64,000 nt of DNA from assembly GCA_029532415.1 (NCBI GenBank), contig JAQOTA010000016.1, positions 124,001 through 188,000 of the forward strand, written 5' to 3'. This stretch comes from Marasmius tenuissimus. Lineage: Eukaryota; Basidiomycota; Agaricomycetes; Agaricales; Marasmiaceae. The notes below the pieces were generated by a model. It saw only the letters and a list, made by a program, of their open reading frames with translations, did not search any database and was not told where the DNA came from. The position numbers and the translations under genes were made by a program. How positions within the stretch are numbered: position 1 is the first letter of the stretch; each line of letters begins with the position of its first letter. Of this stretch, positions 11,713-23,287 are shown one piece after another.

Positions 11713-12140
11713 TTATCTTCTCTCCGCATCCGACTTTACGTCTCTATCTACATCCCCATCCCCATCTTCCTCTCCCAACTTGCTCTCCTCCTGATCATCC
11801 AATAACTTGACCGTCACGCCCCGTTCCAAATCTGCATCCGTATCCAACCTCCTCATCGCAACCAAATCTTCCTTCTCCCCCTCCTCCGACTCGTTCTTCC
11901 ACTTCATAAGCGCAACATAAACCGTACTCCCAATAATAATCACTGTCCCCAGACATCGGCGACGGTGCCGTCCCGGGGAACCATAGCTTTTCAAATATGC
12001 AGACGATTTGAGTGTAGTTGGCCACGATAGCTCGACCTGCTTGTTCATGTTGGAGACCTATGGTGAGAAGGATTTGGGCGAGGAAGCCAAGGACGCCGAC
12101 TTCGAGGAGGAGGGCGAAGAGGGGTTGGGTGGGTGCCGGT
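11713..12140 (-). pseudogene. EamA/DMT transporter, 3' fragment
   Basis: The minus strand encodes pieces that match the last exon of the intact transporter at 43286-43760: FALLLEVGVLGFLAQILLT, GLQHEQAGRA, EKLWFPGTAPS, GTVIIIGSTVYVAL and the tail LVAMRRLDTDADLERGVTV ending DAERR. The match is broken by frame changes around 11950-12020. At about 12130-12147 it switches abruptly to condensin subunit 2 sequence on the other strand. Earlier transporter exons are absent. Confidence 0.78.
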
Positions 12141-13403
12141 TGCGATATGCTCCGTTCGATCCTCGACAGGTACCGAAGAGGAACAATCTTGTACTGGCGA
12201 TGGGAGATGAGAATGAGGGAGGGATGATGGATTATTTTAATATGGCGTTCATGAAGAACCGGGCTGAGCCTGAGCGCTGAGCATTGGAAGATGCGGAAGC
12301 CGATCAAGAGAGGTGAGTTGCAGTCGTGAAGATTGGTATGGATATGTGTTTGTTCTGATTCGAGTCGTTGCTACAGCCGACGATGAAGCGGGTGCGACCG
12401 AAGAGCCAAAGAAGAAGAAGGAGAAGAAGGAAGCGTTCCGGATTGACTTCCTCACTTCTCGGACGGAGGGAGAGACCAAGGCGATCAAAGAGAAACTCTT
12501 CGCGAAACCGGGCAAGGGGGTATCGATAAATTTTCCTGGGACTACGGGGACAAAGAGCAAGAGAAAGACGAAGGAGAAGGAGAAGAGGAGTACTTGATCA
12601 CAAGTTGCCGGATGATATGCATTTCTCGAGCAAACAGCTGATCACGTTGTTCTTGAAACCCAAGTTTGAGGTATGTCAAAGTCTCTTCTTTTGCTGTTTC
12701 ATGTTCACTGACCTTCTCTTCCTTCGAAGCTACATTCGCGTAGTAGAGGTTATGGACGCGGTGGTCTGGCGCCGCCCCCTCCTAATGGGGAGGTGGATGA
12801 GAAATTTTGGGCTCAGGCAGCTGCTGAACGGGAAGCACGGAATGCAGCTGGTGAGAATGACGAATGTAAGTTCTTGGGTTCGACTGTTTCCTAGCGCCCT
12901 CTAATATATCTGGTATCAATTAGCTGGACCGATACCCTTCGCCACCTAATTCTTCGACGATCCCTACGACGATGGGGGTGGTTTTGACGATGTGTACGAT
13001 AATGATGGCTTTGGTGCGCCGAGCGATGACCCTGGAGAACAGGATTTGCTGCCCGCGAGTAAAGATATGCCTCGGAGGGTGAAATCTGAAGCTGTGAAAC
13101 ATGCGAAGAGGGCGAAGAGGGTTGATGTGAGGAAGTTGAAGAAGAATATTTGGAAGGGGTTGGATATTATTGTGCCAAAGAAGAAGGAAGAACGGGAGGA
13201 CGGGATGGGATGGTGGTTGGACGTTTGGAGGGCGGAATTTACTGAATGCCTGATCTTCTTTTCCGCAGGATATCGACGAGGTCGAGAATGTCGATGATCG
13301 GGGAGAGTCGACTGCACCCACTGATGGGCGAGAGTTTAACGGCGTCTTGTCGAATCTGCAGAGTGTGTATCCCGCTGAAAAGATGAGGGATATCTCAGGT
13401 TTC
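12141..13403 (+). pseudogene. Condensin complex subunit 2 (CND2/Barren), 3' part
   Basis: This holds the C-terminal half of the kleisin: RYAPFDPRQVPKRNNLVLAM and MMDYFNMAFMKN, then after a slip EHWKMRKPIKR, then KKKKEKKEAFRIDFLTSRTE, KEKLFAKPGKGVSINFPG, LPDDMHFSSKQLITLFLKP, and after introns KRAKRVDVRKLKKNIWKGLD and SNLQSVYPAEKMRDIS. Barren proteins have the same order. A short repeat near 12271 (GAGCGCTGAGC) shifts the frame and gives an early TGA. Homology ends at about 13403, before the end expected for the family. The join to the transporter fragment on its left makes this a chimeric remnant. The middle part of the gene is at 5218-6227. Confidence 0.8.
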
Positions 13404-14078
13404 TTCACATCTACTCTAGCTTATCATCATTCTTTCTCTTTCGTCCGTGTTAAGGACATTATATATCACTTAACGATCCTCATTACATGCATACGCACGG
13501 TTTTATCCAACATTTTGTTCTGCTACAGTACTCATGAGTCGGAACTTGAAACGGCAGCTTGTCTTGATTCCCTCGCAGTCGCGGTCGTAGTGATACCGGG
13601 GACTGATAAAGCTCTGCGAGCGTCGATGAAACTCTTACTGGGATCTGATCCACAGTCGGCGCTTTCTGTTTCTGAAATGGTCCTTCGCATCGAAACCGAA
13701 GCCAGCCTTTTGTAGCTCCGGAGAGCGCGGAGGTATGGACTCAAAGGATAGACTCGGTGCTTGGAGATAATTTGGATGGGAGGGAGTCTGAAGGAAATGA
13801 CACTTGGGCGCCGCAACTTGTTATGTCGTTGGTCCTGAACCAGTCACGGTGGCACGATGTCAGTTGTTATTGTAACCTCTCGCAGCGTTCACCGAAATTC
13901 ATATGAGATTGGTTATTCTGAACTTGACTGTTGAGATATTGTACACGAGTAACTAAAAAACCAGTACATTGACATACATCAGTACTTCAAAGCTCTTCCA
14001 GCGGGATTCGCGAGACCGCCAACACCCCACCAACGAAAGCATGAAGGACGTCTTCGTATTCTGCCTTCGGATACGAAT
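13404..14078. other. Unassigned stretch with an orphan 3' exon
   Basis: The minus strand at 13987-14070 reads EYEDVLHAFVGGVLAV and ends SRIPLEEL with TGA at 13987-13989, which looks like the last exon of a real gene cut off by the metalloprotease unit that starts at about 14070. The plus strand at 13720-13850 has another coding-like patch (EVWTQRIDSVLGDNLDG). Neither family is recognised. A motif near 13400, GTTTCTTCACATCT, also occurs at 25019. Confidence 0.4.
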
Positions 14079-16114
14079 TTAGTGGCATATCCCGGTATAC
14101 CTCGTAACTTTCCCCGTCTCTTTAATGAACTCGTATACAAACCCTCCAGTGTAGACAAAGGACGAGTTTTTCTTGATTCCCAGAGGCTTCCAGCCTGAAA
14201 AAGATTGTTCAGTTCATCAACGAATCAAGCCGAAGGAGGCTGGACATACCATGCTCCGTGTTATCATCGTTGAACCACACGTCGGTTCCGTCGTCATGAG
14301 TTTCGACCTTGAATAGTCGATCCTCAGAAGCTTCGACGGAAAAGGCCTTTGAGTCTTGTTGCTTGAAGACCCTGAACCAGACTACAGTAACAGCCCAACA
14401 TAAGAAGACGTCAATGGCCGACAAAAAGAGTCGAACTCACATCTGTCGACTCCGGTGTAAACCCAGATCTCTCCGTTCTTGCGGTGTTGATAAACATGTT
14501 TCCAATTCGTGACGATCTTGACGGTGTCCGTAAACTGATCGATACGGTCCCAATTGCCTGATCGCGAGTGGTAGCAATTGGAGACACATGCGTCAGTCAG
14601 CCGATAACTATGTACGTGCAAGGTCGTGACCACTCACCCGGAAGCTCAGATTCTTTTTTCGGGACTGGGATCATGTAGATTTCACCTTTCGCGTTTTGTC
14701 GGAAGAGGTGATCTTTGGTAGAAGAGATCCAGGACTCGGCATCGTTTCCCGAATAAAGCGGTCTCCAAGGTTCTAACGCAGTGATTCGCCTCAGCTCTTT
14801 GCCGAAGAATGGTGTTGAAGGTGAGAGGATACGCACGCGACAGCGAATTATCATACATAGTCACCATGCCGGCCTTGTCACGGAAATAGACCACACCGTC
14901 ACGGGCATCGGCCTGGATGTATTCCGAGTCCGCTTTCTCGTTGATCACGGTCCATCCTACCAAATGAACGTGGCTTAGCAGGATACAAAACGTCAGGTGG
15001 TGTGGTCGTACCTTCGATCTCAGCATCCCATCGAGAGACCTTGTAGCCTTCCGCTCTGTACAGCAAGCCCGACCCGAGCAGTTTGGTACTGGAAGGATCG
15101 TTCACTTTTCCTAGGTTCTGTGTCTTCACTAGTTTTGCAGGATTAAGATGGCATCTTAGAACTTGGAAAGGAGTTACACGTACGTTGTCCATCGGGCTGC
15201 GCAGAGATTGCTCTGATCTCGCCAGTCGACAAGCGTAGATACAGCTGCCTTCCCACCGCTGCCATCCCGAGCGTCTCTTTGTCCTCTGATAGAACTTGTT
15301 CTTCGTACTTGGGGATGGGATAGACCGCCGCAGCGTGCTTCTTGTCGTACTCGCTAAAGTCTCTGCCACCTGTGATGGGAGGTTTTTTCATGCCGTCCTT
15401 CAAGATGCTATCCTGAAGAGGATAGCACATGATAGAATGCACATCAGCGACCTCAGAAGTGAAGTACTGAGAGTTATCGGTGGTCCACAGCGGCGTAAGG
15501 ACGTTGGAAATGGTCGTGCTTTCATCCCACTGATTCGAGAACGCCTCGATGGCCTTCTCCCTATCGATCCGTTCGATGAGTTCGGGACGAAGATGTTCGT
15601 GCATGAAACCTAGCGTATGCCCTGTCTCGTGCCGAACTACACGAGTGTATTCCGCTTCAGACGTTTGCATGGTGAAGTCAGTGAGCATCATCGTTGGCTG
15701 TCGCTTGTCCGTGATGTGTGTTTGAACCTGCGTTCCAACGTACGACCAGTACCCGCCTATATATTGGCCTAGAACCCTGCCCGAGAAGCTCACCCGAACT
15801 TCAGCAGCATTGTAGTCGTCGATGAGAGTGAACCGAACGTTGGAGAACTCGCTCCAGGCATTCATGTGGCTGACCACTCGCTCTTGCAGCTCGACCGGAG
15901 GCGTGGGCTGGTCGATGAATGCCACACGAAGGCGAACTCCGTTTCCTGGCCATTTCACAGGTATCCAGAGAGCGAGACGTTGCCGGGTAGGGTGCGGCGA
16001 AAGTTCATGAGCGTGTTGGTCGTTGTCCTGGGGCGGCCCTGGATAGCTGCCGACTTCGTTGGAGTCAGGCGAGAAGAATTTCTCCTTGCACTGCCAGGCG
16101 ACTCTGTTTTCCAT
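14079..16114 (-). CDS. Metzincin metalloprotease (M12A-like) with C-terminal W-repeat domain, paralogue 2
   Basis: Same architecture and intron positions as the genes at 6312 and 36895: ATG at 16114, catalytic domain with HETGHTLGFMHEH and SIMCY, then six W-repeats on separate exons, stop at 14079. Splice joins keep frame, for example GGACAAC-GTACGT at the end of exon 1 followed by a TGAAGACACAG acceptor exon. The N-terminal linker is slightly longer (DNDQHAHELSPHPTRQRLALW), and the DDGT repeat has lost one Ser codon relative to paralogue 3. All catalytic residues are kept, so it should be active. A TATATAA box lies about 50 bases upstream. The unit's left edge cuts into an unrelated orphan exon at about 14070. 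Confidence 0.8.
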
Positions 16115-18359
16115 TGTTGGTAGGTAAGAAGATCAGATACCCAAATAAGCGATGCGATTCTTATATATGAACGAGGCCGAATCGAGATCATGAGGGCCTG
16201 TCACCACGTCGAATGGGCAGCTTCCGTGGCAGGATGTGAGATATATCTTCAATATTGGGGCTCTCTTGGCGTTTTCGGGGGAGCAATAAGTATGATATTG
16301 AGATACCTATAATGAACACGCAAGGGCGGACAGGGGCAGACTAAAGCACTCAACGCGCGACACTCAATTTGGAAAGCGTTCGCTTTGACGGGCGTCGATA
16401 ACACCTGCATGATCATTTCAATTGGGCTGCACATGAGTTCCTTTTCGAAGTACCTTGTTACGAGGTTCCTATGTAATCTGAGCGCGGTGAGGGTGTGCCG
16501 ACCCATTTCTGGATTGAAGGTGATGGTCAAAAGACAGACAAGAGGTCTGCGTGTCGCGATATCCCGGTCCGGTCGGCAGGCACTTGAAGGGCCAGTTTCC
16601 CACACGTCTCTCCAGTGTCCACCCATCAGCGAGCCGCCGCTCTCAGTCACTCGACTGGCTTGCAAGAGCTGTCCCCCGATGCGACTGTCAAGCTCTGATC
16701 TACTCTGACATTTTCTGATATATCCTGACCCACACTCCGCACTTGATCCTGAAATTAATCGAGGGACCAATCTGACAATAAGTCCACAAGAACTTCGGAG
16801 AAGTGGTCCTTGCACAACTTCTACGTATTCATTTCAAGTTCTTTGCCCAAACATTCTGTTCATGTCGTTCCTTTTCTTCCCATTATCGCCTCACTTATTT
16901 CGTCTTCCTCGTATAGACAGGCTCGCCGCTTTGACTCTAACCAATCTAGTAAGTGACAGGCAACGTTATAATCATCGAGTCGTGGGTGGCGGAAAGCTTG
17001 GGACACGGTCTAAGTTAGGGCAATTGGGACTCAGGCTCAAGAGTGATACGTGAGCTTATTCATTCTTCACTGCGCGGGATGCTCACCCGTAGTGTTGAGG
17101 CGGACTTTTCGGGATGTGACATGCGGAAATGGATGAACATTGAAGATCGCGAAAGACTGTTGGGTAGTAAGGCGGTAATCGAGGTTTCAGGTGAACGGAG
17201 AGGGACTAGAATACATAGTAGATTCTATCTCCTCATTGACGTAAAAACTAATATCCTCTCTTCATCGCAGTCAGAGACGCCTTGAATGTGAGCTGCACTG
17301 TGCAGTGACTGTAAGGTGTCGCTTATGCATTTCCACCTGCTCGTGGAGAGTGGGACATAATGGGGGGCGGTGACAGAACGAGCGGGAGACTGGCGCCGGG
17401 AATAGGAATGGGAACTTGGAACGGGCAGACGGCGGGTGGATCGGAAACTGGCAAGCTTCATGAGGCCGGGGGGCAGAGATCGAAGGGGGTAAATTGTGGG
17501 GCATAGTGCTGGTAAAGTGAGATTGACAGTGATGCACACCAAATCTGGTAGTCATGTTTACTATCGGGGGCGATGGCTGCACTACAGTTTACCCATCTAT
17601 CGAAATCCGTCTGACCCAGTGAAGTTCTGATATTCCCTGGCCTTCTCTGACCCACACTCCGCACTTAATCCTGAAATCAATCGAGGGACCAATCTGACAT
17701 TGAGTCCACAAGAACTGAGTCGGAGAAGTGGTCCTTGCACAACTTCTACGTATTCAATTCAAGTTCTTTGCCCAAACCTTCTGTTCATGTCGTTCCTTTC
17801 TTCCCCGCCACCATCACCTCACTTATTCCACCTTTCCACATCAGCAGGCTCGCCACTTGACTATAATCCATCTAGTAAGTGACAGGGAACATCTGAATAA
17901 TCATTAAGTCGTGGATGACTCCGACTAGCTCGTAGTGATTCCCACTGCTGGCGAAAGGGAAGTAGAAGGTACCTCAAAGGCCCTGCTCACCCGCTGTAAC
18001 TACACCCAACAGCCTCTAGCAGCTTGTTCTGCTCATTGCCTACAATGTGCTCGACCGCCCAAAGCTCGCTCACCTTTCGTCTTCCCGAACGTCCCTAGCA
18101 GCCGACCAGAGCTTCAAGCTTCAAGCTTCAAGTCCTCTGCCTATCTGTAAATCGCGACGTCTACTCGGTCAACTCGGCGGTGTAAGCGACATTTCGTTGT
18201 GCTCGACATAATTGCGACGAGCATCCTTTTTGCTTACGACCGAAAAGTTTCTGATAGTACATGACATTGTCCTCCAGTCGATCAGATTCTCGCTCCCTAC
18301 CAGTAATACCAACCCATTCAACCTGCACATCGAGTACGAGCACGAAACAAGCCGCCAGG
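16115..18359. repeat. Duplicated flank of metalloprotease unit 2 with two intergenic repeat copies
   Basis: From 16115 to about 16650 the sequence matches the upstream flanks of paralogues 1 and 3. Two copies of the intergenic repeat follow, near 16730-17290 and 17648-18190. The first belongs with the copy at 39570-40140, the second with the one at 9060-9540. At 17043-17220 there is an open stretch (RELIHSSLRGMLTRSVEADF) conserved at 39900-40075, possibly an exon of a lost or unrecognised gene. The Copia element interrupts the second repeat at 18360. Confidence 0.6.
16161..16167 (-). promoter_or_regulatory. TATA box candidate for metalloprotease paralogue 2
   Basis: On the minus strand the sequence is TATATAA, about 50 bases upstream of the ATG at 16114. 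The matching positions in the other two paralogues lack it, so if used it would be specific to this copy. Evidence is sequence match and spacing only. Confidence 0.35.
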
Positions 18360-18670
18360 TGATGAGCCGGCATGACGCCTAGCGCAGAGGACTACAACAT
18401 GGCTACACTACTACTTACCAGAGAAGAGTTTAGAGAGGTAGAGGCGAGACGTAGAAGCTCAAGCACACTGTAGATTCAAGTAGAGAACTACGAGCTTATA
18501 TACATGTAGAGACTATAGTGAATACCATATAAGGACAATAATAGGATTTGTACATATGATCATAAGTAGAAATGATGAATGGAACAATAGTCCCGCATAA
18601 TATGATGGCGGGAAGTATGAACCGGGACTTCGGATATACCGGGATCTAATTATAGTCCACGGATTCAACA
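18360..18670 (-). repeat. Copia 3' LTR
   Basis: 311 bases, starting TGATGAGCC and ending GATTCAACA as read on the plus strand. It appears identical to 24425-24735. Being downstream of the coding region on the minus strand, it is the 3' LTR. Confidence 0.95.
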
Positions 18671-18682
18671 CACCCCCTCGCT
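18671..18682 (-). other. Copia polypurine tract
   Basis: On the minus strand the bases just before the 3' LTR are GCGAGGGGGTG, a short purine-rich run in the position where plus-strand DNA synthesis is primed. Confidence 0.6.
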
Positions 18683-18712
18683 AAGTGCAGCTGAAAAGCG
18701 CATCTGAGCGAA

Positions 18713-21700
18713 TCAAGTGGACGAATAGAATTCAAGTCCAAGGTGATCTCTGAACCGTAAGAACTTCTCATGTCCGAGATTCTTCGTAAACATGTCTGCG
18801 GGATTATAGACTCCTTCAATGAAGAACAACTCAACTTTGCCATCTTCAACACACGATCGAATGTAATGATATCGAATATCGATGTGCTTGGTTCGGCGTT
18901 CTTGAACTGGATTAGATGCAATGAAGATCGAGCCTTGATTGTCTCCGCAGATTGGAATAGGACCTAAGTCGATTCCAAGTTCAGAGAGTAGCGATCTTAT
19001 CCAGGAAGCTTGACGACTGCAATCCGACAGTGCCATATACTCAGCCTCAGTGGAAGAAAGAGCTACAGTCTTCTGGGCGTGTGATTGCCACGAGAAGATG
19101 CCGCCTGCTAACTTGAAGAAATAGCCAGTGATCGAACGGCGTTTGATAGGATCAGCAGCCCAATCCGAGTCTGTGAACGCAAGAAGACCTCCATCAGAAT
19201 CACCATCGTAGACAAGTGAATAATCTGATGTGCCAGCAAGATAGCGGCAGATGTAAAGTGCTTTATCAAGGTGTTCCTTCGTTGGATTAGAAGAGAACTG
19301 GGAAAGCTTCGTAACTGCATAGGCAATATCAGGTCGTGTACCCAGCATAATATACAGAAGCGACCCAATCACAGACTGGAATCTGGAGCGAATGGCAGGA
19401 TTGACTGGACCATCGTTGGGAGTTGGCACATAGCCAGCAGGTAAGGGCGTAGGAGCACCTTTTGCATTCTGCATCCCGAAACGTTCAAGGACTTTCTTCA
19501 GATAATCCTTCTGGTCAATCATGATCTTGTTGCCTTCGCGGCGAATGCTCATGCGGAGAAACTCGCTAGCATCACCCATATCACGACATTCCCATCGAGC
19601 CATGAACTCGGCTTTCTTCTTGTCAACAAAAGCTTTGTTAGGACCCATGAAGAGTGCATCGTCAACGTATATGATCGCATACACAACTTCACCACTCTTC
19701 GGATCTTTGCAGATGAAGAGTCCAGCATCAGAAGTCAGACGTTTGAAGCCTAATACTTCCATGGACGAGCTGAGGGTTCGCCACCACTCAAGGGCAGCTT
19801 GCTTCAGTCCATATAATGCACGACGCAGGCGTAATACCTTGCGTTCTTGGCCCTTGACTTTGAAGCCTTCAGGTTGTTCCATGTAAATCTCCTCGACAAG
19901 ATCACCATAAAGGAAGGCGTTCTTAACATCAACAGAAGTGATGTACCAGTTTTTGAGAGCTGCGAGAGCAAGCATCATATGAACAGTCTCATAACGAACA
20001 ACTGGTGAGAAGATCTCATCAAAATCGACACCTTCGACCTGAGAGAAACCTTTGGCAACAAGTCTAGCTTTCTTGCGACCATTCAACTTGACGTCAAAGA
20101 CCCATCTATTTCTGATGGCTTTGTGACCTTTAGGCAAGTCACAGAGTTCGAAGACCTTGCGCTTACGAAGTGCCTCAAGTTCTTCGTGGCAAGCAGTCTT
20201 CCATTCCTTCTGTTGCTCAACAGGCAACTTTAGAATATCGCGGAGTGTCCACTCTCTGATGTTAGAGAAATCAGGAGTATCGGACGTTGGAAGCGAGTCG
20301 TGAACTGGAACTGCATTGTTCAACAGATAAATCACAAATCCTACTCCCCCTTCTTGGGTCAGTCTTTCGACTACGCTTTCTTCCTCATGCGACTCAGTGG
20401 TGCTTCCACTAGGTTCTGGAGCAGGCGGAGGCGGAAGTGGACCAGGAATCCCCTTTTTACCACCTTTGCCTTTCCTAGATCGCGAAGAGCTAGGACGATC
20501 AACTGGATGTGAAGGTTCTTTATCTCCAGTGACGTTTCTCCAAGTATTCTTATTCTCTAAGTCGCGAACAATATCTGAGGGTCTATTTGGGTTCCGCTGT
20601 TCACCAAATATGTTACCAGGTTGCGTTGTACCCTTCCGCTGCCTCGAAGACCGGCGTGGACCATCCGCTGCTGGTGCAGGCGGAGGAACGGCGGGTTCGC
20701 CTGGAGGCGTCGGAGGACCAGATTGAGGGAGTGGCATATCCCCTGGCGCAGGGCCACCTGCAGGTTCGTCAACCTGAGGTTCTGATCTCTTAGAAGGTTC
20801 GGAGCGACGTCTGAGATCTGGGAACGGAGTATCGTCCCAATCGTCATCAGAGTCTTCATCTTCCGAAGGAATGTTGGGATTTTCACCCAAAGTAAATGGT
20901 TCACTACCGACAGGTGTGAAGCCACGAGTTTTGGCATCAGGACACTTATTGTATAGCGTCTCATCGAATAGTGCAGTGCTACCTTTGAATACGGAATTAT
21001 TACTTCGCATGAACAGGAAGCCTTTCATCCCATCTTGGTAGCCAATGAAAGTCATTAACTCACTACGAGGAGCGAGCTTATTTTTTCTATGATCTTCAGG
21101 AATGAAGACATAGGCTGCACAACCCAATACTTGGAGATGTGAAACATCAGGTGCTTCGCCGTAAAGCATTTCGAACGGAGTTCGCCAGCTCAAACGTTGC
21201 ACAGGAGTGCGATTGTAGAGGTGGACAGCGTGCACATGGCAGAATTCCCACCAGGACTGAGGCATACAAGCTTCAAAGCGAAGAGCTTCAGCCTTCTCAT
21301 GAATTGTCCTGTTGAATCGTTCAGCACGACCGTTTTGTTGTGGTGTATACGGTATGCTTTGATCCCTTTGGATCCCATACTCTTTCAGTACTGCATCGAA
21401 CTTATCTCCTTTGTACTCTCCCCCTTCATCGGACATCCAGGTCTTGACAACAGCATTGAATTGCGTCTTGACCATAGTAAGGAAGTCCCTCAAAGCGGGT
21501 ACTGCCTCGTCTTTCGTCTTGAGCTTGGAAGTCCAAACGTAGGACGTGCAGTCATCGAGAAAAGAGATGTAGTACTTGTACCGGTGATACGATTCAGCCG
21601 GGTACGACTTCAGATCCGAATGTATGCGTTCAAACGGTTTAGAAGCTCTCGTTGTAGAGTTGGGGAACGATTTCTCATGCATCTTGCCTTCAGCACAACC

Positions 21701-23287
21701 ACGACACAAAGGTGTCTTCTTTGTAGGCATCTTAAGGTCAAGTGGGAAACCTTGCGTATGTTTCCGAGCTTTGTTCAGGGCTTTATCCGACGGATGCCCA
21801 AAGCGTCTGTGCTCAATATCGTAGTCGACGTTATAAACGACCGACTTGGCCATTAAAACCTCAGCAGATGCTTCCCGCGAGTGTACCCAATAAATGGTTT
21901 GACCAGGCATATGAGGATAGGAAACAAGCGACTGTCGTTGCTGTGATGAGTAGAAGGCTAACTTCTTCGCGTTTCCACGAATTGATAGACCATCTTGAAG
22001 GAACTCTCCCATTGATAGTAGACGTATGTCCAATTGAGGTATGTAATAGACAGGATAGAGACGCGAGACGCGCTCAGTTAGTTTCCCGTCATGTCCTTCG
22101 ATATTATGCTTAATGAAGACAGTGCCTTTACCCTTGATTTGTATAGGGTTGCCCTTATTCGCAGTATTTACGATAGGACCATCAAGCGATTCATATTCAG
22201 CGAAGTCATTCATGTCGTTCGTGAAATGAGAGGAGGCACCAGAATCAAGGAGCCAACCCTGTGCGTTGTTCACACTTTTCTTTCCCTTACATTGAGTACA
22301 TCCCACAAAGTGGGTCGAAATAGCATTGCAAAAATTTACAAGTGATACCAGATCACTACGACTACCGCGCGCACTACTGATACCAACTAGTTGAGAGCAG
22401 CGCTGTAGGTTTGCATCAGCTTGGGAAAGCAGGTCAAGGTATGGTACTTGCCTGTCATCGTGGAACGATCCAAGAGAGACGTCATCCGGGACGTCCTCAA
22501 CCCCTGCAGCTTCGGCAATATCGTTGTCAACATCATTACCGAATAGAGAGGTCATGTCTTCCATACCGTCGTCAGATCCCCAGTCCATCTCTACATCTTC
22601 ATCAGGATCAGCGCTACGAGAGCGTTTAGAAGAAGTAGAAGAAGGAGATCCGGCTCCCTCATATCCCTCATCATCCTCCAAAAGACGCTTGGACGAGGAC
22701 GCACGTGGTTGTTCAATGCGGTCCTGGAGCGAACGATTGGTGGCGGACGTGACGATCTGTTCGAAGGGTTTGAGATACCGCGCCGTCTTGGGGGCACCAA
22801 GTCTGTCAGCAAGGGAACGTGCTCCACGGACATCATCAAATACTGACTGAGATGGCTTGAAGCCGGTGAAGGACTGCATGGCAGCCGGGTTCTTCTTGAC
22901 AGCTGGCTGAGGGACAGTGCTGTCGCAGGACTTGTCCCAGTGACCGGTGAAGTGAGCTGGGGGCGGTGATCCCATAGCGCGAACAGGAGGGGCGCTGGCA
23001 ATCTCGGCGCGCAAGGAGTTGTTGACCGCGTTCAACGCGATACGTTCCCTGCGGTCGGTGATCGAGGAATAAGGACGGATAGGAGCGGGAGAAGCTACGA
23101 CGGATGCATAGGATGCCAGATGGGAGTGACCATGCGACCGATTGTTACCACCGTTGTTACCGCCGGCGTTGCCGGGACCCTGATGCTGGTTGATACCACC
23201 GCGGGTACCACGCTGCTGCTGCTTCTTCTTCTTACCATTGTTCTGGTTCGAAGAGGGACGTTGCTGCTGCTGCTGTGGTTGACGCTG
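18713..23287 (-). CDS. Copia Pol polyprotein (protease, integrase, reverse transcriptase, RNase H)
   Basis: Open frame continuing gag after a single in-frame TAA at 23288-23290; stop at 18713. Order of domains: Gln-rich and basic linker, aspartic protease with WLLDSGASSHFTND, GAG-pre-integrase with HRRFGHPSDKALNK and a CxxC, integrase core with the catalytic series HSDLKSY, SDEGGEY and QNGRAERFN, a Pro-rich spacer, reverse transcriptase with FLYGDLVEEIYMEQPEGF and the YVDD box, and RNase H with TDSDWAAD and STEAEYMALSD. All catalytic motifs are present. No clear CCHC zinc knuckle precedes the protease. Because no ATG-led start is obvious in the linker, Pol would need readthrough of the TAA, or the TAA is an inactivating change. 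Confidence 0.93.
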   Translation of the reverse strand, partial: QRQPQQQQQRPSSNQNNGKKKKQQQRGTRGGINQHQGPGNAGGNNGGNNRSHGHSHLASYASVVASPAPIRPYSSITDRRERIALNAVNNSLRAEIASAPPVRAMGSPPPAHFTGHWDKSCDSTVPQPAVKKNPAAMQSFTGFKPSQSVFDDVRGARSLADRLGAPKTARYLKPFEQIVTSATNRSLQDRIEQPRASSSKRLLEDDEGYEGAGSPSSTSSKRSRSADPDEDVEMDWGSDDGMEDMTSLFGNDVDNDIAEAAGVEDVPDDVSLGSFHDDRQVPYLDLLSQADANLQRCSQLVGISSARGSRSDLVSLVNFCNAISTHFVGCTQCKGKKSVNNAQGWLLDSGASSHFTNDMNDFAEYESLDGPIVNTANKGNPIQIKGKGTVFIKHNIEGHDGKLTERVSRLYPVYYIPQLDIRLLSMGEFLQDGLSIRGNAKKLAFYSSQQRQSLVSYPHMPGQTIYWVHSREASAEVLMAKSVVYNVDYDIEHRRFGHPSDKALNKARKHTQGFPLDLKMPTKKTPLCRGCAEGKMHEKSFPNSTTRASKPFERIHSDLKSYPAESYHRYKYYISFLDDCTSYVWTSKLKTKDEAVPALRDFLTMVKTQFNAVVKTWMSDEGGEYKGDKFDAVLKEYGIQRDQSIPYTPQQNGRAERFNRTIHEKAEALRFEACMPQSWWEFCHVHAVHLYNRTPVQRLSWRTPFEMLYGEAPDVSHLQVLGCAAYVFIPEDHRKNKLAPRSELMTFIGYQDGMKGFLFMRSNNSVFKGSTALFDETLYNKCPDAKTRGFTPVGSEPFTLGENPNIPSEDEDSDDDWDDTPFPDLRRRSEPSKRSEPQVDEPAGGPAPGDMPLPQSGPPTPPGEPAVPPPAPAADGPRRSSRQRKGTTQPGNIFGEQRNPNRPSDIVRDLENKNTWRNVTGDKEPSHPVDRPSSSRSRKGKGGKKGIPGPLPPPPAPEPSGSTTESHEEESVVERLTQEGGVGFVIYLLNNAVPVHDSLPTSDTPDFSNIREWTLRDILKLPVEQQKEWKTACHEELEALRKRKVFELCDLPKGHKAIRNRWVFDVKLNGRKKARLVAKGFSQVEGVDFDEIFSPVVRYETVHMMLALAALKNWYITSVDVKNAFLYGDLVEEIYMEQPEGFKVKGQERKVLRLRRALYGLKQAALEWWRTLSSSMEVLGFKRLTSDAGLFICKDPKSGEVVYAIIYVDDALFMGPNKAFVDKKKAEFMARWECRDMGDASEFLRMSIRREGNKIMIDQKDYLKKVLERFGMQNAKGAPTPLPAGYVPTPNDGPVNPAIRSRFQSVIGSLLYIMLGTRPDIAYAVTKLSQFSSNPTKEHLDKALYICRYLAGTSDYSLVYDGDSDGGLLAFTDSDWAADPIKRRSITGYFFKLAGGIFSWQSHAQKTVALSSTEAEYMALSDCSRQASWIRSLLSELGIDLGPIPICGDNQGSIFIASNPVQERRTKHIDIRYHYIRSCVEDGKVELFFIEGVYNPADMFTKNLGHEKFLRFRDHLGLEFYSST

